Assembly (NCBI GenBank): GCA_030686995.1
Contig: CM060704.1
Location: forward strand, 170,258,218 to 170,322,217
Length of the DNA stretch: 64,000 bases
Reading direction: 5' to 3'
Source: Artemisia argyi
Taxonomy: Eukaryota; Streptophyta; Magnoliopsida; Asterales; Asteraceae
In this document: piece by piece, positions 10,909 to 22,547 of the stretch
Layout of the letters: each line of letters opens with the position of its first letter
Numbering within the stretch: the stretch's first letter is position 1
Program-made: the position numbers and the translations under genes
The notes under the pieces: generated by a model
Databases searched by the model: none
What the model was told of the DNA's origin: nothing
The model's input: only the letters and a program-made list of their open reading frames with translations

Positions 10909-11506
10909 TGTTGGTTAATATGTGTAAACAAGTTCCCAGATTAGGGTAAAGATAATGAATAAGGTACCGGATATTCACTTGAAATCGTGGTATCACTTTC
11001 CAATAGAAACTATTCGACCCTATGCCTGGGTTACACGAATATCTCTATGGGATAAGACCAAGTGATGTTCTTGTTTTAGGCACAAACCAAGAACCAGATG
11101 CGTATTCAAGTGTTTAGGGTTTTGTGATTTCGTATATACATGCAGATGTATTATGACCTCTATTTATAATAGAGAATACTCAAACCTAGCCCATGGAATT
11201 ATGTATAATTAACGGCCCATTAATTATAACATAATACTTTCCATAATATTAGGAATCAGTGGTTAAAAACGAGTAGCAGAATAAACTGATGCCGTCAGCA
11301 GAATCATACTAGCAGCAGATTCTACTAACAGAATACATCATCAGCAGAATCTCTCATCAGCAGAATCAGATTCCTGCTATCAGCAGAATCATTACATAAC
11401 CACTATTGAGTCAGGGGATTCAGTGACCAAATGGGTGTACACTCCGTACCTCCAAACCCATTACCAGGTGTGAATTAATCCCTCAAGTGTACTAAATTTA
11501 CTAACA
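10909..11506 (-). repeat. 3' LTR of copia element 1
   Basis: 598 bp, TGTTGG to CTAACA. It differs from the partner LTR at only about seven scattered bases and a 32-bp indel in an ATCAGCAGAATC microsatellite, indicating a recent insertion. A TATAAATAG box reads on the minus strand near 11160-11172. Confidence 0.95.
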
Positions 11507-12037
11507 ATCCTCCCCAAATTTAGTTCACTTCTTTTGCATGAAAAATTAAACACAAAACAAAACAAGTGCATAAATGAAAATATCCTGAGGATTGAATTTC
11601 CACATTAGTACATATACTTTCAAATATTCGAGAATCAGGGTGTTCTAAGAATTGAACCCTTCAACCCATTTGAATACCTGATGATAAATACACACAAGTT
11701 TTCAAACACCAAAATACTCCTGACACTATACAAGCCATGTGTCCATATCCAATTCATAAATGTTGTAAAAGCTAAAAGTCCAAAGCTTCCTGAAGCGGCA
11801 AAACTTCAACATTCACATAGGTGGTTCATCTTTAATTCATGCTCCTGCTTAGCACTTTTTCAAAGAAAATTAACCATTAAGAAGTTATGACTTCATCCTC
11901 CTTTCCAGCAGATAACAAGCACAACCTTGGGATGTTTGTGATACATGTGCTTCAGTCCACCAAATGATCAGCTTTCCACATTGAACTCAGCTTCCAAGTT
12001 TCCTTAGAAGGGAGTTGGGTATCCTTGCATTCAGTGA

Positions 12038-14508
12038 CTAAGTTGGACTTAAACCCATCCCTGTAGCAGACTTCAAAACCAAGTCTCTAGCCAAACCCTT
12101 CGTCAAGTGATCAGCTAAGTTTAGTTGAGATTTAACAAACTCTATAGATATCACCCCATTCATGATAAGCTCACGAATCATGCTATGCCTGACACCTAAG
12201 TGTCTAGACTTTCCATTGTACATCTGGCTATAAGCCTTTGCCAATGTAGCAGCACTATCACAACGGATAGAAATAGGTGCTATAGGTTTAGGCCATAATG
12301 AATCTCAAGAAGCAAAATTTTCAACCATTCAGCTTCTTTGCCAGCAGCAGCTAAACCCACAAATTCAGATTCCATGGTTGAACTGGTAATGCAAGTTTGT
12401 TTCTTGGATGCCCAAGAAATTGCACCTCCACCAAGTAGGAATACCCAGCCACTAGTAGACGAATTGTCTTCAGTGTTACTGATCCAACATGCATCAGTGT
12501 ATCCTTCTAATACTGAAGGATAACCAGTATATAAGAGACTATAATCCATAGTTCTCTTCAAATACTTAAAGACCCTCTGAATTGCTTGCCAATGATGAGC
12601 ACTAGGATTACTAGTATACCTGCTCAGTTTACCCACAGCAAAAGCAATGTCAGGTCTTGTACAAGTCATGGCATACATCAAGCAGCCAATCACCTTAGAA
12701 TACTCAAGTTGAGATACAGCTTTGCCAGTATTAGGCATTAGCTTCTCATTTGTATCCATAGGAGTACTCACTGGAGTACAATCAAAGTAATTAGATTACC
12801 TTAACACCTTCTCAATGTAATGAGACTGAGAGATAGAAATTTTGTTACTTTCATGTTTAATCCAAGTACCAAGGATAACATCAGCCTCCCCCATATCCTT
12901 CATGGAGAACTTTGATGACAAAAATTCTTTTGTAAGATCAACTTGATTTTGGTCAGTGCCAAAGATCAACATGTCATCAACATATAGACAAATGATGACT
13001 CCTTTACCAGATTCATCAAATTTGCTATATACACATTTGTCAGCTTGATTAAGTAAATAACCACTCGACAAAACCACTTCATCAAACTTTTGATGCCATT
13101 GCTTAGGTGCCTGTTTTAGTCCATAAAGAGACTTAATCAGTTTACACATCTTGTTTTCATTGCCAGGCATGATGAAGCCCTGAGGTTGGTTCATGTAAAC
13201 CTCCTCATCTAAATCACCATTCAAGAAAGCTGTCTTCACATCCATTTGATGAATAATCAGATTGTGAATTGATGCCAAACCAATTAGCAATCTTATGGTA
13301 CTGATACGTGCCACTGGAGCATAAGTATCAAAGTAGTCTATTCATGACTTTTGTTTAAAGCCTTGAATAACTAATCTTGCCTTGAACTTTTCAACAGTTC
13401 CATCTACCTTCATTTTCTTTTTGAAAATCCATTTGCAACCTAGAGGTTTACAACCAAGTGGTAGATCAGTCAACACATAAGTGTTATTGCCCATAATGGA
13501 GTCCATCTCATCATTTATTGCTTCTTTCCAGAAAGCAACATCCTGGGACTTCATTGCTTCTTCAAATGTTTTGGGATCATCCTCCACAATGAAGCAATAG
13601 GAGTATTGGTCAGAGACCTCACTCCTTGTACCTTCAATTAAGTATAATTGAAACTCAGGTCCAAATGACTTTGGAGTCCTTACCCTATTGCTCCTTCTGA
13701 GCTCAGGTTCAGGTTGTTGTTCCACAACCTCAGCAGGAACCTCATCAGATACTTCTGAAACACCATTGTCATTGGTTCCATTTGGAATCCTTTGACTTGG
13801 TCTAGGGATAGATGAGAATTTGTTCTCATCAAAGAGTGCATCCTTTGATTCAATTATTGAGTTAATTGAAACAGACTCATTAGGTTCTATAACATAAAAC
13901 CTATTTGCCTTGGAATGCTCAGCATATCCAACAAAGATGCATTCAATGCCTCTTTCTCCCAAAGTTTTCTGCTTTGGATCAGGGAGTCTTACAACAGCCC
14001 TACAAACCCATATCCTAAGATAATTAAGGTTATGTTTCTTCTTAGTCCAAAGTTCATAAGGGGTAACTTTGTTCCTTTTGTTGGGAACCTTATTTAATAA
14101 ATAGCAAGCTGTTAACATAGCTTCACCCCAGAACCCTTGACTCAGCCCTGAATAGGACAACATGGAATTAACCATCTCCTTCAGCACCCTGTTTTTCCTT
14201 TCAGAAATACCATTTTGCTGAGGAGTATAAGGGGCAGTCGTTTCATGGATTATACCAACAGACTGAAAATACAGAGTATCCATGTACTCACCTCCCCTAT
14301 CAGTCCTTAATCTTTTGATCAGGGAACTTTGTTGCAATTTAACTTCAGTTTTAAATACTTTAAATTTATCTAATGCTTCATCTTTAGAATGTAATAAGTA
14401 AACATGACAAAACCTAGAAGCATCATCAATAAAAGTCACAAAGTATTTCTTATTCCCCAAAGAGGGAGTAGCATGTAAATCACAAAGGTCACCGTGAATT
14501 AACTCCAA
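12038..14508 (-). pseudogene. copia element 1 pol (integrase, reverse transcriptase, RNase H), broken
   Basis: Integrase core pieces (FIDDASRF, RTDRGGEY, TPQQNGISERKN) are in 14508-13342, ending at a TGA after GFKQKS. The reverse transcriptase with CLYVDDMLIFG is in 13314-12796, ending at a TAA after KVLR. RNase H ([15 protein letters not shown]) is in 12771-12280. A one-base deletion after LLLEI shifts the end (12244-12038). Each break is absent from element 2, so these are private losses. Confidence 0.88.
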
Positions 14509-15146
14509 AACTTTAGTTTCACGTTTGGCTTGTCAATGTCTTGAGCTTTGGGTGAATCCTCAATGCGCAAGTGACTGCCCAACTCAACAAGAGTTAACTC
14601 CTCCTTCTTATGCTTAAGCATATGCTTGAAATCCTTCCAAGAAGGAGGCAGTTTATCGATGATACAAGAGACTGAAATAGCCTCATCCATGTTCATCTTG
14701 TGTTGTGTGAATCGACCAAGTATACTAAGAAGTTCATTGTATTGTTCCATGACAGGTCTAGAATCAACCATTTTGTAATTGTTAAAATTACTTACAAGGA
14801 ACTTCTTACTTGATGCATCCTCAGCCATATACTTGGCTTCCAAGGAATCCCATAGTTCTTGAGAAGTTTCAACATTCTGATAAATATCAAACAGAGAATC
14901 AGACATACCATTGAGAATTAAACCTCTGCAAACATAATCATCATTCTCCCATTTGCTTCTTGCCCTCATCTGATCCATAGTAGCATCATCTCCAAAATCT
15001 TCTAGAATCTCAGTTGTGAGAACATAAACCACATTCATACTTGACAACAAGAAGTGCATCTTCTTTTGCCATCTTCTGAAATCAACACCTTCAAACTTTT
15101 CCAACTTGGAAAAGTTAGCAGCCATTTGTCTCATAGCAGCAGCCAT
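14499..15146 (-). pseudogene. copia element 1 gag, truncated
   Basis: Begins MAAAMRQMAANFSKLEKFEG, the usual copia gag N-terminus, and runs 215 residues to a frameshifted end. The CCHC knuckle, protease and first part of integrase found in element 2 are missing: AAGCCAAA of gag is joined directly to CGTGAAACTAAAG of integrase, losing about 0.9 kb and the frame. Confidence 0.85.
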
Positions 15147-15157
15147 TGATTATCACT

Positions 15158-15171
15158 AATAGTTTCTATTG
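15158..15171 (-). promoter_or_regulatory. Unusual primer-binding position, copia element 1
   Basis: Two bases inside the 5' LTR the sense strand reads CAATAGAAACTATT, not the TGGTATCAGAGC initiator-tRNA match usual in plant copia elements. It is perfectly complementary over 14 bases to the sense LTR at 15266-15279 (and 11001-11014 in the other LTR). The gag ATG follows a dozen bases later. Confidence 0.6.
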
Positions 15172-15173
15172 AT

Positions 15174-15803
15174 TGTTGGTTAATATGTGTAAACAAGTTC
15201 CCAGATTAGGGTAAAGATAATCAATAAGGTACCGGATATTCACTTGAAATCGTGGTATCACTTTCCAATAGAAACTATTCGACCCTATGCCTGGGTTACA
15301 CGAATATCTCTATGGGATAAGACCAAGTGATGTTCTTGTTTTAGGCACAAACCAAGAACCAGATGCGTATTCAAGTGTTTAGGGTTTTGTGATTTCGTAT
15401 ATACATGCAGATGTATTATGACCTCTATTTATACTAGAGAATACTCAAACCTAGCCCATGGAATTATGTATAATTAACGGTCCATTAATTATAACATAAT
15501 ACTTTCCATAATATTAGGAATCAGTGGTTAAAAACGAGCAGCAGAATAAACTGATGTCGTCAGCAGAATCATACTAGCAGCAGATTCTACTAGCAGAATA
15601 CATCATCAGCAGAATTTCTCATCAGCAGAATCGCTCATCAGCATAATCTCTCATCAGCAGAATCAGATTCCTGCTATCAGCAGAATCATTACATAACCAC
15701 TATTGAGTCAGGGGATTCAGTGACCAAATGGGTGTACACTCCGTACCTCCAAACCCATTACCAGGTGTGAATTAATCCCTCAAGTGTACTAAATTTACTA
15801 ACA
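15174..15803 (-). repeat. 5' LTR of copia element 1
   Basis: 630 bp. It carries two additional TCATCAGCA(G/T)AATC-type units relative to the other LTR. Transcription would run leftward. The site complementary to the putative primer-binding site is 15266-15279. Confidence 0.95.
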
Positions 15804-15808
15804 TAACT

Positions 15809-16630
15809 TGTCTTATCCTGTTAAGAGGACATGGTAGTATTCATAATGACTGGCTCCTCATTTTAGAGCTCACACGTTTCTACCTACAACTTCCGGTGTA
15901 CTTTTTGATGATATCTAAATTTTTTTGTTCTGCGTGTCTGTTTTAGCTTCTTTTTTTTAGCTCAAAGAAATAAGAAAGACAGATTTATTATTAGATGTCA
16001 TACGTTATGTTCGAATTAGCCTATTTGATACTTAGATATGATTGTGTCATTTATTAGAGTATATTTTGGTTTTTGGTTTTCAATTCTAGAGGAATTGGTG
16101 CATACTTTCTCTTTTTCTGAATTAGCTTATTTGCTAGAGCTTATGTAGTTTGGAAAAGCCCTGCATAAGCCAATAAGCCCCTTAAATGAGCTAATCCAAA
16201 CACCCATTGAATACATCATATATGTTGCTGTTCATGTTATTCGATAATTAGGTTAGCACCCCTCTTTGTTTTTCTGCTAATGTATGCAACATTTCCCACT
16301 TTTGATCTGATAAGGTTGTATTTAGTTTAGGCTTTTCTGCTTTCTATCGTTTTTTCAAGATAGTTATTGATGCAACTTGCTCATTATCCGACATATGTGT
16401 AAAGTAATTAGATAAAGTAAGTAAATTTTTGAGGTTGGTTTAAACTGAAGTTTCAATTAAGGCTTCTGCTTATGCATATCAGCATATGTGAGATTATCTA
16501 CGTCTACTATGTTTAAGATGACTCGTTTGAGAATACTTATTAAGGAAATCTTTGGTAAATCTTTTGGTAAATCAATGATTATTTGAAGTATTAGCTCGAT
16601 TGCAACCTATGTTTAAGATGAACCTGAATT
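15809..16630. other. CACTA internal non-coding region
   Basis: No gene seen. Around 16115-16205 lies a small AT-rich palindromic patch with GAATTAGCTTATTTG and AGCTAATCCAAACACCC, probably a MITE fragment. The rest is intron-like. Confidence 0.35.
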
Positions 16631-16631
16631 T

Positions 16632-17543
16632 ATGTCTGTGATAGGTATTGTTATACAGAAAGTGATAAATAAAAGATCACCTCATGATGTTGAGTCGTTT
16701 CACATATGTTATAAAACAGCGGACGACACATATATTGAAGAAGCAACAACAGAAATGATGGTATGTGGCATGTTTTATATATTCAAGAAGCAACATGGAT
16801 TATTCTATTTTTTTAAAAGTTTTATATGGCATGTTTTGATTTATGAACTTAAAAGCGTATGCATTGTTTTAGGGCAAAGCAAATGAAGAAATATTAAGAA
16901 AGAAAAAAGAGATAGGAGGTCCTGAAGGTGATGTTGAACATGATGTAGAGGCGGAAATTGCTCGGGAGGTTCTTAACAAACTTATTGGGGATGAAGAGCC
17001 TCACTGTTTTGGAGCCGGTGTAACAAAATCTCAAGTATCTAAATTTAGTCGTGATCTAAGAAAGATGAGGGGTGATGTTCTAGCAAACGAAAACTGCTTT
17101 TTGTTGGAGAAAGTAGAGACACAAAAAAAACAATTAGATACTCAAAAAAAGCAATTAGAGACTCAAAATAAGGAAATCGAGACTCATAAAAAGCAGTTAG
17201 ATATTCAAAATAAAAAAGTTGAGTCGTACGTTAAGCAAGTAGAAACTCAAGGTTTGCAATTGAAGAATATGGAGGAAAGTTTGAATAACGTTTATGGAAT
17301 GCTCAAAGTTTTTCAAACTGCGTTTCCGGATCTCTATAATGTTGCTTCTACTTCTGCTGATACTCGTACATGTGACAAACAGGTGAGTATGTGGTTTCTT
17401 GTTTATTCCTGTTAAGATAAAAATTCAGTCCCTTGTTTAAAAGATATGTTTTTTCAGCCCTCTTCTAGCGTATCGCCCGTCTTGGATCACTACTCACCTG
17501 TAATGGATCATTACTCACCCGCCATGGATCACTACCCGGGTAT
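16632..17543 (+). CDS. TNPA-like CACTA accessory protein (3' exons)
   Basis: Three plausible exons: about 16632-16759 (ends EEATTEMM before GTATGT), 16874-17382 (GKANEEIL to TCDKQ before GTGAGT), and 17459-17543. The first two resemble the plant transposase Ptta/En/Spm family, the DNA-binding partner of TNP2 that recognises subterminal repeats. From about 17110 the protein is a long coiled coil made of near-repeats such as TQKKQLET, TQNKEIET and IQNKKVES. The last exon has three copies of a DHYSP-like repeat. The first exon's start is uncertain and more 5' exons may exist. I see no stop inside the exons. Confidence 0.6.
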
Positions 17544-19390
17544 GTAATAATGGATTGAAGATTGCTATTGATTTTTGTGGTATATAACTTTTTATATAAA
17601 TTTTATAAACTGTAAGTAGAGAAATTATTATATTGTTGAAGTTTGTTTGATGTTAGTTATTGGAATGATTATTTTCAAGTGAAGTTAGGTTGTATTTTGA
17701 TGTGAGGTAGGATTCGGGGAAAATGAATGTTAGTGAGGTGACTGCATTAAGAACCTGTAAGTGATACTGCATTACTGCTAGTGGGTTAGGACTAGATTAA
17801 GAACCTCCATAATGTCTTGGGGTTTACAGGGCACTTTTTTTTTTGTCTCCAACAGTGTATGCTAGGGATGTGCTTTTTCTGCAGCTTGTTTTATGACAGC
17901 TTAATTCGCCACCATAAGTGATTAGTATCTTGGTGTCTACTTCACCTATTAACACCTGATGAAAAAGGTAACTGGAGTCTGCTCATAAGAGCAAGTGAGG
18001 TGACTGTGTACTGGGGTTTGACACTTTGACCTCAGGGTCAACATATTGGTTTATACCTTCTTCACTTATTCCGTATACCGTTTAGTTTTTGAGCTTTTTC
18101 CTCTAAATATAGATACTAAAAAAGTAACTTCTATAGATCTTATTGTTGAATACTCTAAAATAATCGCTTAAGGTAGTCATACAGTAGTGTGCAGATAGTT
18201 GGGCGAACCAAATGTAACTTCTATAGGTTTTATTATTGAATCCTCTAAATGATTGGCTAAAAGGCTAGACTTTCCAATAATGACGCATCAAAAGTGGTGT
18301 GCATATAGTTGGCCGTCCAACCATCCCCTGCTCATTTAAGTAATGACTGTTTGGGTCCATAAGATGCTTATGTCAATGATAAGACTGGCTTGAACAAATG
18401 TAGACTACCACTGAACCCCAAGAGAGTGATAATACAAAGACAATCTTGCACCATACCATTTACAACAAGCTTCACGTTTACCATGAAGACTACCACTGAA
18501 CCCCAAGAGAGTGAGAAGGAAAACTTGACCGAGATTATGTTCGTGATTTACAACATTCCTTCTAGTTATAAAACAGATTCTTATTTTTAGGCTTCCTTCT
18601 GGATGGAAGATTATGGTGTTTGCAGCTTCCACAGGGATTTTCCTCTAAGTTGAATGTGAACCATGTCATGTGCTTGTTAACAGTGGCAATTATATAAGTA
18701 AATACTAGAGGTCGTTAGAGGCCTTTTATCCTTCTCTCTTACTCTACCACTGGGAATTACATTCACGTTTATCTAAAATCAGACGCTTACAGGGTATAGG
18801 TTATATAAGGTGTTTATTGCACCAATAATGCGTGTAAAGTTTTCACCTTTAAGCATAACAACTGATGCCAAGGCAACAAACTTGTTCCCTGCTTTCCCCA
18901 CATTCTCACACAAGACACAACATAACTAATAGTATTTCACTAAGGCTACACTGATACAGTTATTCTGATATATGTTATAAAGAGCATTTAGCATTGTTAT
19001 TTGACCACATTATCTCAATGTTTAGACCATCTTCAGCTTTATGAAGTTGGAGTTCATAATAGTCACCATTGTTGGCAGCAGGGGACCACTATAATATTGA
19101 TCACATTCACTGTTTCCTTATGCATTTGAAATCCATTTTGGCCACTCGTAAATAGATGTGGACGTACGAATAATGTGGCATAAGGACGTACTAATAAACT
19201 TATATGCTGATAGCCAGATATACACATATGCACTTGGTTGTTTTACCTCCTTAATCATAAGCTAAATAAGCCTTGTCATTTTCTGCTATCTACAAATTAG
19301 AGACAAAAGATTGGAGCTTGTTGCTTAGGAGCTTGTTGAAGACAAGAGTTGGATTTCATTATTTTAACTGACAATGTTGTGTAATCAGAT
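17544..19390. other. CACTA 3' non-coding region
   Basis: No gene supported. Repeated patches are visible: AGACTACCACTGAACCCCAAGAGAGTGA occurs at about 18401-18428 and 18487-18514, and GTAACTTCTATAGRTYTTATT occurs near 18125 and 18212. Confidence 0.4.
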
Positions 19391-19565
19391 TTTGTAATCT
19401 GAATTTGCAAAAAGTATCACTTTTATGCTGTAATCAGATTTTGTAATCAAAATGATTTGTAATTTGAATTTGCAGATTTTGTAATCTGAATTTGCAAAAA
19501 GTATCACTTTTATGCTGTAATCAGATTTTGTAATTAGAATGATTTGTAATTTGAATTTGCAGATT
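19391..19565. repeat. 87-bp tandem repeat
   Basis: TTTGTAATCTGAATTTGC starts at 19391 and again at 19478, with AAAAAGTATCACTTTTATGCTG following in both. A shorter TTTTGTAATCAGG series continues to about 19665. It lies just inside the subterminal zone of the CACTA element. Confidence 0.8.
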
Positions 19566-19677
19566 TTGTAATCAGGTGTGGTCCATTTTGTAATTTCAAT
19601 TGCAACTTTTATGCTGTAATCAGGTGTGGTCTGTGGTCCATTTTGTAATCAGGTGTGGTCTGTGGTCCATTTTCTTC

Positions 19678-19977
19678 GGCGTGTACTTTTAACATTTCTA
19701 CACGCTTTTTAGTGTGTATTTTAGCATTTTTGCACGCTTTTTAGTGTGTAGAGTAATGATATGTTGTTCACATATACAACCGTGTACTTTTATACCAATT
19801 TCTACACACTTACTAGTGTTCACTTTTATACGTTTCTTGACACTAAATCATGTGTATTATTTTGTGACGCATATATACTACACGCAAAAGGGAGCGTGTA
19901 CTTTAAGTTTTTACACACTTTTAAACGTGCAAATATAACAATATAATTGTGTAAGATGAGGTGCTTTATTGTAGTGG
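19678..19977 (+). repeat. CACTA 3' subterminal repeats and terminus
   Basis: Clustered GTGTACTTTT, TACACGCTTTTTAGTGTGTA and TACACACTT motifs alternate in orientation and end in TTATTGTAGTG at 19977. Such motif clusters are binding sites for TNPA-type proteins in this superfamily. Confidence 0.75.
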
Positions 19978-20471
19978 GTATTTAGAGCCGTCCCATGGAT
20001 TATGGTGTGATTGGTGTCCCTGTACCCTTAAACATGCAAATTTTGATTATATGTAACGAACTTCATCAGTATTCGTATTTACTAACTCTAAAGAGTTGTA
20101 TGAACCTCATTCTTCATATCAACAATATGTTAATGTTAATTGCCTTTGAACCACACAATTCCTAAAGTGTTAACTGGAAAAAAGCGATTTGTTAAACATC
20201 TGTTTTCCAGATTAGAGACTTTGCGCTCGTTCACCATTGAACAACAATTTAGAAAAAAAGGTTCTTATTATTGTTCGGGTTTAAAGGTATTTTGGGATGA
20301 AAAATGTTCCAGATTGAAGACTTGGCCTAATGCAAAGTTTGTTAAGACAGCAAAATGAGGCCCTAACAAGGTACGTGCCGGCTGCCTAGCCTGCACATGG
20401 CACTGATGATCTTATTGCAATTGTCGGATAATTTTTGTTAACTTTTTGCTCCATGTAATTTATGAATAGCT

Positions 20472-21005
20472 TTCAAGAAGAAAGCAAAGGAAGTTGTGGT
20501 CGAAAGTCTGAATCCTGCAGCAGATGCATCAGCAACGGGCATTGTTTCTTCAGGTAAAGTTAATCAAGATATTATAAATGCTTAGATTAATCTTTTCTGT
20601 TTGAAAAATACAGGTTGACTCGTTAAATTAAAACATAACGGAAATACTTATCTATAAGTAAACATGCTGGAATTACATTTTGGTTTATACCATGGTATTA
20701 TTGTGTTGGTTTGTTAATTGGCACCAAATATGAAACAGAAGGAGGATCCTTTCTCATCAAAGACCTGGGATTGTTGACTGAAGAAGTAACTGCAGATTAC
20801 TCATCACTAACAACTGGTGCTGCTTCTTTTGGTAACGATATCTTGTCATAGTTACTTTTTTATCCATAACTTTGATCTTGATTTTTTTTTTGGGGTAAAA
20901 TGGATGATTCCTCGGTAAAATATAAATTTGTTTGATTAACGACTGTCATGTTCTAAATTGTTCCTATGGGCTATGGCAGATTCATCAGCTCCAATTACTG
21001 CTGCT
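20472..21005 (+). other. Series of small exons of an unrecognised gene
   Basis: Three open segments have good splice signals and the same phase: 20472-20555 (after ATAG, before GTAAAG), 20740-20831 (after ACAG, before GTAACG), and 20981-21005 (after GCAG, before GTAACA). Each ends one base into a codon and the next completes it, giving FKKKAKEVVVESL...EGGSFLIKDLGLLTEE...DSSAPITAA. I do not recognise the protein. It lies beyond the CACTA end, so it may be the tail of a host gene. Homology with the third duplicate starts exactly at the last donor. Confidence 0.4.
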
Positions 21006-21670
21006 GGTAACATCTCCTAGCACGCTTTTGTCACTTTGTCCTTTGACTTTGTCACTAGTAATAAGATAAGAGGGGCTCAGCTTCTTGAAGTGAACATGAC
21101 TCGACCAAGCTCAACTCAGTAGTATTATGCTAACGCGGGATATATACTATTTGAATAAAATCATCCGATTTATTGAATCGTCTTTACTAAACATCCGATT
21201 TACGGAGTATTACATTACAGTTTGAATAAAACCATTTTTGTCATCCTACAACAAAGATTCAGTAAACATCGGATTTACGGAGTATTACACTACATGCTTG
21301 TTTTCGAAATATGATTTTTCACTGAATAACAAAGAATTCTAATAAAAATCAACATTCTAATTACAATGGTGATCAAATACATGATAGCCTAAACAAGAAT
21401 TCATACATTAGTTATTTCTAAACACAGATCAAATTGACATGATCTTGATTCGGGTCATCAAGATTTCTTGATCTGCAAATACCCGTGTAGTTATTATCTT
21501 CCAAATCTCAAGCACCGGCTGTGTTTGGCTTCTTTGATACTTGGGACTGAAGTAATCCATTGCTTGTTCTGCTTTGAGGAGAGTTTTTCCATCGCTTTTA
21601 TAAACTTGCGTAAGTGTCTTATGTACTCGGGGAAACTTTCAAGGTTTGAATGACCACCACCTTGGACCCA
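21006..21670. repeat. Hydrolase 3' end and downstream flank (duplicate of 34008-34673)
   Basis: From GTAACATCTCCTAGCACGC to TTGGACCCA this matches the 3' end and downstream flank of the complete ABHD17-like gene at 34008-34673, with small indels (for example near 21255-21290). It therefore marks copy B's left arm as derived from that gene's locus. Confidence 0.9.
21494..21670 (-). pseudogene. ABHD17-like hydrolase last-exon fragment (copy B)
   Basis: Same truncation as copy A, with the same Harbinger junction at 21670/21671. It retains the catalytic-His motif GGGH and the family tail up to a stop after RFGR. It shares more bases with the complete gene than copy A does (for example CAAGCACCGG and the TTCTTTGATA stretch). 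Confidence 0.85.
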
Positions 21671-21932
21671 GAAACACCAAAGAAAGCATGCCATCTCCGT
21701 AAGGTTTGAGACGCAATAGCTTCTAGCAAAATGAACGGATTCGGACCATGATCACGTCTAACATATTTTCCTTTGTGTGCATTCGGACAACCAAACCACT
21801 CCCAATCTATACAATCAAGGCTTCCTATCATCCCCGGAAACCCATGCGTTTCTTTGTGATGTCGATAAAGCTTTACGACATCAGTCATAGTGGCCGGGTT
21901 TCCTCAAATACCTTGGACTAAAAATTTCCATA
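21671..21932 (-). pseudogene. PIF/Harbinger transposase fragment (copy B)
   Basis: As in copy A: SLDC, RDHG and [10 protein letters not shown] motifs on the minus strand, then a switch into the hydrolase exon. It has GCPNAHKG where copy A has GCLNAHKG; Pro is the usual family residue. The same frameshift separates the PRYLRKP motif. Confidence 0.8.
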
Positions 21933-22547
21933 ACATAATTCATTTTAAAAATAAAAGGAACGAGATATATGTTGTATGAATGAGATATGAGAAGTTGTGT
22001 ATAAAATTGTTAAAGTTTTGGGGTATTTATAAGTAAAATAGTGTGCATTTTTTTTTCTTCTTAAATACATGGAACGGCGGTTATATTCAAACATGGGGGC
22101 CCACGAATATTGCAAACGAAACTAGGTGACCGGTTCAGTTTGTTCACTCTCGAATACTTCAACTCGCGCGTGACTTATGCATATGGACAAGGGGATAGAG
22201 CGTGAGTCATGGGTCACCTTGGGTAAAGTCACCCCTTGGTAATTAACCAGCCGAACTTCCATAAACATTACAGTATGTAATAAATGTTTGTCTAGCCTTT
22301 AGCTATTCTTGGTCGTGTAAATAACATGCAGCTAAATTGGAATCAATTTAAAATCACTTAAACTTAAAGTTACAATAGTCCTTGCTAAGTTGCTAACACA
22401 GTTTTAGTCTAGATATATGGCTCAAGAAACACCTACCAACCAAACCTTTGTGGGTACTGGGGTAAAGTCGCAACATGAAAGTTGTGGGTTCAAATGGGCC
22501 GGTGTCTATAAATACATGCCGATGAAAAAAACTATGTAAGAACTAGT

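Larger units (their letters stand above)
10904..15808 (-). mobile_element. Ty1/copia element 1, nested in the CACTA element
   Basis: Complete insertion from 10909 to 15803 bounded by a perfect 5-bp target duplication TAACT (10904-10908 and 15804-15808). LTRs begin TGTTGG and end CTAACA. The sense strand is minus: gag starts at 15146 beside the right LTR, and a polypurine tract (GGGGAGGAT on the minus strand) sits against the left LTR at 11507-11515. Coding order is gag, integrase, reverse transcriptase, RNase H, so it is copia. It is inactive: about 0.9 kb covering the gag zinc knuckle, protease and start of integrase is deleted, and there are several stops. Confidence 0.95.
5958..19977 (+). 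mobile_element. CACTA (En/Spm) transposon, 3' end present, 5' end not found
   Basis: The right end is clear: the sequence finishes TTATTGTAGTG at 19977, the complement of a CACTACAATAAA terminus. The 250 bases before it hold many subterminal motifs such as GTGTACTTTTA, TACACGC and TTTAGTGTGTA in both orientations. Inside are a TNP2-like gene (6940-10544) and a TNPA-like gene (16632-17543), both on the plus strand as expected. I found no CACTACA near 5958, where the duplicated flank breaks off, so the left terminus is missing or unrecognisable. A copia element sits inside at 10909-15803. Confidence 0.8.

Noticed and set aside
18390..18632. Small genes on both strands around 18.5 kb
   Set aside because: The frames come from a 28-base direct repeat in CACTA non-coding sequence.
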